Positions 1 to 6,011 of a stretch of 7,914 nt of DNA are shown here, piece after piece. The position numbers and the translations under genes were made by a program. Every line of letters begins with the position of its first letter. Position 1 is the first letter of the stretch. A model generated the notes under the pieces. The model was not told where the DNA came from. It saw nothing but the letters and a program-made list of their open reading frames with translations, and made no database searches. The DNA is from Acidobacteriota bacterium (GTDB taxonomy: Bacteria > Acidobacteriota > Terriglobia > Terriglobales > Acidobacteriaceae): NCBI GenBank assembly GCA_021782675.1, contig JAJXUS010000083.1:1-7914 (forward strand), read 5' to 3'.

Positions 1-11
1 TCGATCACCAT
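1..11 (-). CDS. possible start of a divergent gene, cut by the left edge
   Basis: On the minus strand an AGGAG box (14-18) lies just before ATG (9-11), which is followed at once by GTG (6-8) and ATC (3-5). AGGAG is only 2 bases from the ATG but 5 bases from the GTG, so GTG may be the real start. Only three codons (M-V-I) are visible, so no function can be given. The reading rests only on the ribosome-binding-site-like box and on the gap left before the oligopeptidase gene. It may be chance. Confidence 0.35.
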
Positions 12-94
12 CGCTCCTGAACCTTTGGAAGACTGCTTCCGCATTGGACGATTCCCAGTGTATCCGCGACAGCAATATAGTGAGTATTGACCCC
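12..94. promoter_or_regulatory. short intergenic region upstream of the oligopeptidase gene
   Basis: This 83-base stretch lies between the possible leftward start and the oligopeptidase start codon. If both genes are real, it must carry both promoters. It also holds a small inverted repeat, CAATA (73-77) and TATTG (85-89) with 7 bases between, which could be an operator half-site pair but is short enough to be chance. There is no good Shine-Dalgarno box before the oligopeptidase ATG. Confidence 0.4.
52..81 (+). promoter_or_regulatory. weak candidate sigma-70 promoter for the oligopeptidase gene
   Basis: TTCCCA (52-57) matches the -35 consensus at four of six bases. TATAGT (76-81) matches the -10 consensus at five of six. 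The spacer is 18 bases. Transcription would start around 87-90, leaving almost no leader before the ATG at 95. This agrees with the lack of a clear Shine-Dalgarno box and would make the message nearly leaderless. Matches of this quality are common by chance. Confidence 0.25.
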
Positions 95-2212
95 ATGAAA
101 CCGAACCCACCCATTGCCCGCAAACAGCCGCAGACAGCCACACTCCATGGTCACACGCTGCATGACGATTATGCGTGGCTGCGCGATAAAGAGAGCGCGG
201 AAACCATCGCGTACCTGGACGCAGAGAACGCCTATACCCAGGCTGTGATGGAACCTTTGGATCCGCTGATCGATACGCTGTATCAGGAAATGCTCAGCCA
301 CATTCAGCAGACGGATGTGTCCGTTCCGTATCGGGATGGCAACTTCGACTACTACTCTCGCACCGAAGAAGGCCTGCAGTATCCCATCCTTTGCCGCACA
401 CCGGCAGCCGCGCAATCTCCCACTCGCATCACACCTCCCGCTGCCGGATCACCGGAAGAGCATATTTTGTTGGATGTCAATCAGCTGGCTGAAGGAGAGG
501 CCTTCATGGCCATCGGCGTCACCGCCGTCAGCGACGACGCCAACCTGCTCGCCTTCTCGACGGACAATACCGGCTTTCGCCAATACACCCTGCATGTAAA
601 GAATCTCGCCAGCGGGAAGACAGCGTCCGCAATTGCCGGACGTGTCGGCTCCGTCGTATGGGCAGCCGATCACCGCACGCTCTTCTACAGCGTCGAAGAC
701 GAACAGACGAAGCGGTCGGATTCCATCTACCGCCGTACGCTGACCGGCTTTGCCGAGGGCGTAGCGCAGTTTTCTGCTCCGGAAGTCGTATTGCATGAAG
801 AAGACGAGCGCTTCAATGTTGGCGTGGGCCGCACACGCGACGGTAGATATCTCCTGATCGAATCAGCCAGCCACACAACCAGCGAGCAACGGCTGCTCGA
901 CGCATCCACTCCCGCCAAGGCTCCGCGGCTGATCGAGCCGCGCCGCGAAAACATTGAATACTACGCCGATCATCGCGAGGGCGAGCTCTTCATCCGCGTC
1001 AACGACACTGGACGCAACTTCCGCCTGGTGACCGCGCCCGTCGCAGCACCCTCGCGCGCAAACTGGCGGGAGCACATTCCACATCGCGAAAGCGTGATGC
1101 TTGAGGATGTCGATCTGTTCCGCGACTTCTTCGTCGCCTTCGAACGCGAACAGGGACTGCCCCGCCTGCGGCTGCACTCGTTTGCCGGAAACGATGTACG
1201 TGACATCGCTTTCCCGGAGCCAACGTACACTGCCAGCCCGGGAACAAATCGCGAGTTTCACGCGACGTGCTATCGCTATGGCTATGCTTCCCTGGTCACC
1301 CCCAGCTCCGTGTTCGAGTATGACGTGGCTTCCAGCCGCAGCGATCTTCTCAAGCAACTGGCGATCCCTGGTGGATTTGACCGGGCGCTGTACGCCTCGG
1401 AACGCATCTTCAGCCGGTCGGCCGACGGGGTCTCCGTTCCAATCTCAATCGTGTACCGTCGCGACCGCTTCCAGCGCGGAGAGAACCCGCTCTACGTGTA
1501 CGGCTACGGTTCGTACGGCTACCCGCTGCCGATCGGCTTCAACTCCAACCGTCTGAGCCTGCTCGATCGCGGACTCGTGCTGGCCTACGCCCATATCCGC
1601 GGCGGGGGCGAGATGGGGAAGCCCTGGCACGATGCGGGCCGGATGATGAACAAGCACAGCACCTTCACGGACTTCATCGGCGCTGTCGAACATCTGGTGG
1701 CGGAGGGATATGGTGCGCGGGACCGCGTTGCGATTGAAGGCGGCAGCGCCGGCGGCCTGTTGATGGGCGCGGTCGCCAACATGCGGCCCGATCTGTTTCG
1801 TGCCGTGCTCTCTCATGTTCCGTTTGTCGATGTGATGAACACGATGCTCGACGCCTCACTGCCTCTGACGGTTGGAGAGTACGAAGAATGGGGCAATCCG
1901 AATGAGCCGGACGCGTTCAAATACATGCTGCAATACTCGCCCTATGACAACCTCACCCGGCAAGCGTATCCGGCAATGCTGGTAAAGACCTCGCTGCACG
2001 ACAGTCAGGTGATGTATTGGGAGCCTGCCAAGTACGTCGCCAAGCTACGGACGTTGAATACCTCTGACCATCCGTTGCTGCTGCATACCAACATGCACGC
2101 CGGGCATGGAGGCGCCTCGGGCCGGTATGACTATCTAAAAGAGGTCGCATTCGACTTTGCGTTCCTTCTCTGGCAACTAGGCATTGCTATCGCAGAAAGT
2201 AGCGCGACCTGA
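95..2212 (+). CDS. ptrB: oligopeptidase B (S9A serine peptidase)
   Basis: This is a prolyl-oligopeptidase-family serine endopeptidase that cuts short peptides after Arg or Lys. The family is soluble and usually cytosolic, and no signal peptide is seen. The protein has 705 residues from ATG 95, close to the roughly 690 of the E. coli enzyme. A TTG at 44 is in frame, but ATG 95 places the conserved TLHG near residue 16, as in the family. A beta-propeller (about 70-400) gates the C-terminal alpha/beta-hydrolase domain. The catalytic triad is Ser551 (GGSAGG), Asp636 (LHDSQ) and His671 (HAGHGG), with the same 85- and 35-residue spacing I recall for E. coli (532/617/652). Tyr471 in YGYGSYG is the expected oxyanion tyrosine. 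The S1 acids Glu595 and Glu597 (GEYEEWGNP) are kept, so cleavage after a basic residue is expected. The two S2 aspartates are replaced by Pro479 and Gly481. The gene appears monocistronic and converges on the ABC exporter gene. Confidence 0.95.
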   Translation: MKPNPPIARKQPQTATLHGHTLHDDYAWLRDKESAETIAYLDAENAYTQAVMEPLDPLIDTLYQEMLSHIQQTDVSVPYRDGNFDYYSRTEEGLQYPILCRTPAAAQSPTRITPPAAGSPEEHILLDVNQLAEGEAFMAIGVTAVSDDANLLAFSTDNTGFRQYTLHVKNLASGKTASAIAGRVGSVVWAADHRTLFYSVEDEQTKRSDSIYRRTLTGFAEGVAQFSAPEVVLHEEDERFNVGVGRTRDGRYLLIESASHTTSEQRLLDASTPAKAPRLIEPRRENIEYYADHREGELFIRVNDTGRNFRLVTAPVAAPSRANWREHIPHRESVMLEDVDLFRDFFVAFEREQGLPRLRLHSFAGNDVRDIAFPEPTYTASPGTNREFHATCYRYGYASLVTPSSVFEYDVASSRSDLLKQLAIPGGFDRALYASERIFSRSADGVSVPISIVYRRDRFQRGENPLYVYGYGSYGYPLPIGFNSNRLSLLDRGLVLAYAHIRGGGEMGKPWHDAGRMMNKHSTFTDFIGAVEHLVAEGYGARDRVAIEGGSAGGLLMGAVANMRPDLFRAVLSHVPFVDVMNTMLDASLPLTVGEYEEWGNPNEPDAFKYMLQYSPYDNLTRQAYPAMLVKTSLHDSQVMYWEPAKYVAKLRTLNTSDHPLLLHTNMHAGHGGASGRYDYLKEVAFDFAFLLWQLGIAIAESSAT

Positions 2213-2222
2213 ATCGCGCTAC
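2199..2222. terminator. hairpin shared by two convergent genes, probable bidirectional terminator
   Basis: GTAGCGCGA (2199-2207) and its exact reverse complement TCGCGCTAC (2214-2222) form a perfect, GC-rich 9-bp stem with a 6-base loop, CCTGAA. The oligopeptidase stop TGA (2210-2212) is in the loop. The ABC exporter stop TAG (minus strand, 2219-2221) is in the stem. There is no real T-tract after the hairpin on the plus strand. On the minus strand TTTC follows the stem. Termination is therefore inferred from position and symmetry, and it looks better for the minus-strand operon. Confidence 0.6.
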
Positions 2223-4162
2223 GAAACTCCGCGCATGGCTTGCGGCAGCGAAAGCTCCCCAGCCTTGCGCTCCGACTCTGCCTGCGACTCTGGAACGCTG
2301 TCGCCCTCGCCCGGCGCCAGAAACAGATTTGCCTGCAGCCCGTGCTGCCGCGTGTACAGGTCCCAGTACCGGCCACCCATCGCATACAGCTCCTCATGCG
2401 TCCCGCGTTCCACGATGCGGCCTGCCTCTACGACGAGGATCTGATCCGCCCGCCGGATCGTCGACAGCCGGTGAGCAATCACAAACGTCGTGCGCCCTTT
2501 CATCAGGTACGCCAGACCCTGCTGGATGAGGGCTTCGCTCTCGGAGTCGAGGCTCGACGTCGCTTCGTCAAGAATCAGGATTCGCGGATCCGCAAGAATG
2601 GCGCGCGCAATTGAGATGCGCTGCCGCTGTCCACCCGACAGCTTGACGCCGCGTTCTCCAACGATGGTCGCGTATTTTTCAGGAAAGCGCTCCGCAAACT
2701 CATCTACGCGGGCAATCCGGCAGGCGTCCAGCACCTCGGCTTCCGACGCCTGCGGCCGTGAGAAGCGCACATTCTCCTCGATCGTCCCATCGAAGAGAAA
2801 GGACTCCTGCAGCACTACGCCAAGCTGCGTGCGATAGTCCTCAAGCCGCGCCGCCGCCAGATCCTGCCCATCGATCAGCACCTTGCCGGAGTCCGGCTTA
2901 TAGAAGGCGCACAACAGCCCGATGATCGTGGACTTCCCGGAACCCGACGGCCCGATGAGCGCTGTAACGGTTCCCGGTTCCGCAGTCAGTGAAATGTCAA
3001 ACAGGACAGGCTTGTCCCGTTCGTACGAAAAGGACACATTTTCAAACTCGACTTGACCTCGGATGGTTCCCATCCGTACCGTACGCGTGGCGTCACTCTC
3101 TTCGTCCAGCTCATGCAGAATCTCACTGGTACGGTCGAGCCCCGCCACCGCTTCTGTCAGTTGTGTCCCCACGGCGACGATCTGGATGACAGGCGCAATC
3201 AGATAGGCCAGCACCATCGTGTACGTGACGTAATCGCCTACCGTCAGTCGATGCTCGATCACCAGACGGCCGCCAAGATACATGACCAGCGCGCCCACAA
3301 CACCCAGCACCACGGTTGAAGCCAGACTCATGACGGACTGGGCCGTCAAGGTGCGAATCACGTTGGCCAGCAGCCGCTCAACACCCTGCGCAAAGATGCC
3401 GGACTCCCGCTCCTGCGCATGGTATCCCTTGACCACGCGAACGCCACCGAGACTCTCTGTCAGGCGGCCGGTCACCTCGGCGTTGATCTTCGATCGCTCA
3501 CGGAAGATCGGGCGGATCGTGCGAAACGCCAGCATCAGAATGAGCGAAAAGACAATCAGCACCACAAAGGCCAGCAGCGTCATCTGCACGCTGATGTACA
3601 GCAGAATGCCGAACGCAATGACCGCAGCCAGCAACCCGCCCAGAAAATTCACCATGCCGGTGCCGATCAGGTTGCGAATGCCTTCGACATCCGTCATGAT
3701 ACGCGCCACCAGTGTGCCGGTACGATTGGCATCGTAAAACGCAACCGGCAGCCGGCCGATGTGCTGCTGCACCCGGACGCGCAGCTCTGTAATCAGCCGT
3801 TGCGCCGCTTTTGAAAGCAACTGCGTCAGACCGTAGGAGGTAATGCCCTGAATTGTCGTCGCCAGCAGCACGGCGCCGATAATCCACGGCAGCAGATGCA
3901 TCTGGCCGCGGCGCATCACGTTATCGATGAGATATTTTGCCGAGAATGGCAGTACAAAACCGCTGACCCGGTTCACCACCATCAACAGCAGGCCAACGAG
4001 AAGAATGCCGCGCCGGGGGCGGACCAGCTCCCATATCTCGGGCAGCACTTTGCGAAATTCAGGCTTCTTTTTGGGTTTACTGTCTTCGCCGCCACGCGTG
4101 CGCGCACCGCCGCGCCGGCCTTCTCCGACGCTTAGCTGCGACCATGCGGGACGAATCGCCAT
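2219..4162 (-). CDS. ABC exporter, fused membrane and ATPase domains (MsbA/multidrug-type half transporter)
   Basis: This inner-membrane, ATP-driven exporter has a membrane domain (about 45-340) fused to an ATPase domain (about 370-605), and it should act as a dimer. Visible ATPase motifs are A-loop Tyr380 (FSYERDKP), Walker A GPSGSGKS (404-411), Q-loop Gln452 (VVLQESFLF), signature LSGGQ (508-512), Walker B ILILDE (528-533) with catalytic Glu533, and switch His564 (IAHRLST). All key residues are present, so the protein should be active. The membrane domain carries the usual exporter coupling segment (YDANRTGTLVARIMTDVE). The first 40 or so residues are rich in Arg, Gly and Lys and lie before the first helix, and a tail of about 40 residues follows the ATPase. 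The substrate cannot be read from sequence: lipid, lipopolysaccharide precursor, peptide or drug are all possible. It starts 9 bases after the preceding gene with only a weak AGGG-type ribosome site, and is the last gene of the operon. Confidence 0.93.
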   Translation of the reverse strand: MAIRPAWSQLSVGEGRRGGARTRGGEDSKPKKKPEFRKVLPEIWELVRPRRGILLVGLLLMVVNRVSGFVLPFSAKYLIDNVMRRGQMHLLPWIIGAVLLATTIQGITSYGLTQLLSKAAQRLITELRVRVQQHIGRLPVAFYDANRTGTLVARIMTDVEGIRNLIGTGMVNFLGGLLAAVIAFGILLYISVQMTLLAFVVLIVFSLILMLAFRTIRPIFRERSKINAEVTGRLTESLGGVRVVKGYHAQERESGIFAQGVERLLANVIRTLTAQSVMSLASTVVLGVVGALVMYLGGRLVIEHRLTVGDYVTYTMVLAYLIAPVIQIVAVGTQLTEAVAGLDRTSEILHELDEESDATRTVRMGTIRGQVEFENVSFSYERDKPVLFDISLTAEPGTVTALIGPSGSGKSTIIGLLCAFYKPDSGKVLIDGQDLAAARLEDYRTQLGVVLQESFLFDGTIEENVRFSRPQASEAEVLDACRIARVDEFAERFPEKYATIVGERGVKLSGGQRQRISIARAILADPRILILDEATSSLDSESEALIQQGLAYLMKGRTTFVIAHRLSTIRRADQILVVEAGRIVERGTHEELYAMGGRYWDLYTRQHGLQANLFLAPGEGDSVPESQAESERKAGELSLPQAMRGVS

Positions 4163-4171
4163 CAGACTGCC

Positions 4172-4552
4172 CTACTGCGCCCGCTGGCGGCGCGCAGCGA
4201 TGAATGACCGCACGCACAGCAGCACAAACACCAGACAGATAGCAGCCATTGCCAGTTCTTCCTGCATGGCCACCGGACGAAGAATCGCACGGCCGTGGGC
4301 CTGACCGATAAGGTCGCCAGCCGCACGCCACCCCGGGAACACAAAGCCGAGAAGGCCGATGGTGACGGCAATGTGCATGAACAGCATGCGACGGCGGCTG
4401 TCCGGCGTATTCGCCAGCAGGCCAAGAATTGCCAGCAGAATGCCGAAGTACGCGGGAATCAACGCTGTGGGCGCGTGGCTGCCCGTTGCAACAAACACCG
4501 CGACTCCCAGAACAATCAACACAGTTCCAAAGACGATCGTCAGTTTGGCCAT
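4172..4552 (-). CDS. small integral membrane protein with four predicted helices, unknown function
   Basis: I do not recognise this 126-residue protein by function. Four hydrophobic segments are visible at about 5-24, 30-47, 56-74 and 99-117. A short basic tail (ARRQRAQ) should face the cytoplasm. With four helices the N-terminus should then be cytoplasmic too. The loop between helices 3 and 4 is the longest (about 75-98) and contains the only acidic cluster, QEEL. There are no enzyme or metal-binding motifs. It has the strongest ribosome site of the lower operon, AAAGGAG. It sits between gluconokinase (23 bases upstream) and the ABC exporter (9 bases downstream), so it could be an accessory subunit of that exporter, but this is suggested only by position. 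Confidence 0.8.
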   Translation of the reverse strand: MAKLTIVFGTVLIVLGVAVFVATGSHAPTALIPAYFGILLAILGLLANTPDSRRRMLFMHIAVTIGLLGFVFPGWRAAGDLIGQAHGRAILRPVAMQEELAMAAICLVFVLLCVRSFIAARRQRAQ

Positions 4553-4556
4553 ATCA

Positions 4557-4563
4557 CTCCTTT
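4557..4563 (-). promoter_or_regulatory. strong ribosome binding site of the small membrane protein
   Basis: AAAGGAG on the minus strand lies 4 bases before the ATG at 4550-4552. It falls in the 23-base gap after the gluconokinase stop, so this gene can initiate independently, unlike gluconokinase. Confidence 0.75.
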
Positions 4564-4575
4564 ACCTAAGCTCTC

Positions 4576-5088
4576 TTATCCATTATCGCGGTGCGGCGCG
4601 ATTTGCAGCTTTTTCCGTATCTCCGCCACCACCTCAGCCACAGACGGCACCACAGAGATGGGCAACGCGTCTGCCGGCGGTTCCAGCGTCGCCAGTTGGC
4701 TGGGGACCAAGGAGGCGGGCATGTAGTGGCCGCGGCGGGTTTCCACTCTCTCGCGGATCACTGCCTCCGGGGCTGTCAGATAAACAACACGTGCAACGCC
4801 AGCGGACACGCCCTGCACCAGCGCATCCCGATATGCCTCGCGCAGCGCAGAGCACGCAAGAATCGCATTCGTATTCGTCTGCGCCCAGACGAGCACCTGC
4901 TGGTTCAATCGTTGCAGCCAGGGCCCGCGATCGGCATCGGTCAGCGGATGGCCCTCGCTCATCTTCCGCTTACTTTCGGCGGTATGAAAATCATCCGCGT
5001 CGGCAAACGCCCAACCGGTCGCTGCTGACAGCGCATGGCCAATGGTCGTCTTTCCAGCGCCAGAAATGCCCATCAGGATGACGATCAT
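4576..5088 (-). CDS. gntK: gluconokinase (GntK/IdnK type)
   Basis: This cytoplasmic kinase converts D-gluconate plus ATP to 6-phosphogluconate, feeding the pentose phosphate or Entner-Doudoroff route (EC 2.7.1.12). It has 170 residues, the usual length of this P-loop family. The P-loop GISGAGKT is at 7-14. DADDFH (30-35), GHPLTDADRGPWL (46-58), CSALREAYRD (79-88) and RGHYMPASLVPSQLATLE (119-136) all follow the E. coli GntK pattern, so the call is firm. Its ATG overlaps the stop of the upstream CusF-SCO gene by 4 bases (ATGA), and no Shine-Dalgarno box precedes it. Translation is probably coupled to that gene. No gluconate transporter, dehydratase or GntR-type regulator is in the window, and the link to its envelope-protein neighbours is unexplained. 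Confidence 0.95.
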   Translation of the reverse strand: MIVILMGISGAGKTTIGHALSAATGWAFADADDFHTAESKRKMSEGHPLTDADRGPWLQRLNQQVLVWAQTNTNAILACSALREAYRDALVQGVSAGVARVVYLTAPEAVIRERVETRRGHYMPASLVPSQLATLEPPADALPISVVPSVAEVVAEIRKKLQIAPHRDNG

Positions 5089-6011
5089 CGATTGGCCGGC
5101 ACCGGCTTCCCGCTCTGCGTCTGCAGCACGGTTTTGATGTCACGGATCGCCATTGCCGGTGTCCAGTCGTTCGACGGGTACCAGTAACGCACGCGGCCAC
5201 CGGGCCCGATTATCACGGTAGAAAGGGTATGCTGCGTCACTTCGCCGCTCTGGCGCGTAACACCCACGTCAAACCACTGCAGTAGAGATGCCAGCTCCTT
5301 CTCTGAAGGTGCAGCAAAATCCCAATGGGCAAATCCATCTTCTCGCTTGCTCCCTATGTACGATTCGCCGTAACGCCGTAACACCGCGGGGGTGTCGTAT
5401 TGCGGATCGAAGCTGATGCTCAGCAGATGCGTGCGGCCATAGAGTGCGGGATCTGCCGCCAGTTGCTTGTTGATGGCCGCAAAATTCTGGTTCATCAGCG
5501 GACAGTATTTGGGCGAGGGACAGCGCGTAAAGATGAACGTCAGCATCAGCACCTTGCCGCGAAACTGGCGCAGATGGATGAGGCGGCCATCCTGGTTGCG
5601 CAGGGTAAAGTCCGGCACGGTCTGCCCGACCTGCGGCACGTTGTATTGCCGCGCCGGCGGCGTATCGAGCACTGCCTGATGGGTGATCGTAATGCCGCTC
5701 AGCTCTGCCCTGCCGCTGCCTGTATCGAGGGTTGCGTGAATCTCATCCCCCGGGTGCAATTCCTGGGCCGCCCACGGATCGCGCAGGTTATATGCCATGG
5801 TCATGGCTTCCATCACGCCGGGAATCGCCTGGGTGTCCATCGAAATGACGCCGTCCTTCGCATCCACAGAAACCACTTTTCCGCGCACGTCGTACCGGTG
5901 CGCGTTTGCAGCCGTCTTTGATAATGCAGACTGCGGCTTCCCGCATCCGGCAGCCAGCACCGCAAGACATCCAGCCAGAACAACTCCTGAGACCTTCGAT
6001 GATCGCAGCAT
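5085..6011 (-). CDS. SCO-family copper lipoprotein with N-terminal CusF-like domain
   Basis: This is a predicted envelope lipoprotein of 308 residues. A hydrophobic leader ends at AAGC (Cys23). A second, more canonical lipobox, LAGC (Cys15), has a very short hydrophobic stretch before it. Residues about 38-112 resemble the CusF copper-binding fold, with the AMTM methionine pair (Met70, Met72). Residues about 124-300 are the thioredoxin-like SCO/SenC domain: VPDFTL, the copper cysteines Cys164 and Cys170 (TRCPSPKYCP), FDPQYDTP (201-208) and His261 (THTLSTVII). SCO proteins carry copper or act as thiol-disulfide partners in cytochrome oxidase assembly, but no oxidase gene is visible here. The cysteine motif is CX5C, not the canonical CX3C. 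The ATG overlaps the receptor stop by one base (TAATG), and an AAAAGGAG box lies 7 bases upstream. Confidence 0.9.
   Translation of the reverse strand: MLRSSKVSGVVLAGCLAVLAAGCGKPQSALSKTAANAHRYDVRGKVVSVDAKDGVISMDTQAIPGVMEAMTMAYNLRDPWAAQELHPGDEIHATLDTGSGRAELSGITITHQAVLDTPPARQYNVPQVGQTVPDFTLRNQDGRLIHLRQFRGKVLMLTFIFTRCPSPKYCPLMNQNFAAINKQLAADPALYGRTHLLSISFDPQYDTPAVLRRYGESYIGSKREDGFAHWDFAAPSEKELASLLQWFDVGVTRQSGEVTQHTLSTVIIGPGGRVRYWYPSNDWTPAMAIRDIKTVLQTQSGKPVPANR

Noticed and set aside
76..88. On the minus strand AATAC followed by TCACTATA resembles the phage T7 promoter with three bases missing.
   Set aside because: The missing GAC is part of the polymerase contact region, there is no phage gene nearby, and a near match of this length can be chance.
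863..1357. A 164-codon open frame on the minus strand within the oligopeptidase gene, plus others such as 5-415.
   Set aside because: The oligopeptidase frame explains the region with conserved motifs. The antisense frames show no family resemblance.
2219..4162. Naming the ABC exporter as MsbA (lipid A flippase).
   Set aside because: The motifs fit the whole exporter family, and nothing visible fixes the substrate. There are no lipopolysaccharide genes next to it.
4567..4578. A small inverted repeat TAAG/CTTA between gluconokinase and the next gene, considered as a terminator.
   Set aside because: The arms are only 4 bp and AT-rich with no T-tract, and the next gene follows with a strong ribosome site, so transcription probably continues.
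4359..5081. A 240-codon open frame on the plus strand across gluconokinase and the small membrane protein.
   Set aside because: It lies opposite two well-supported genes, has an Arg/Ser/Pro-rich composition typical of an antisense shadow in GC-rich DNA, and shows no recognisable domain.
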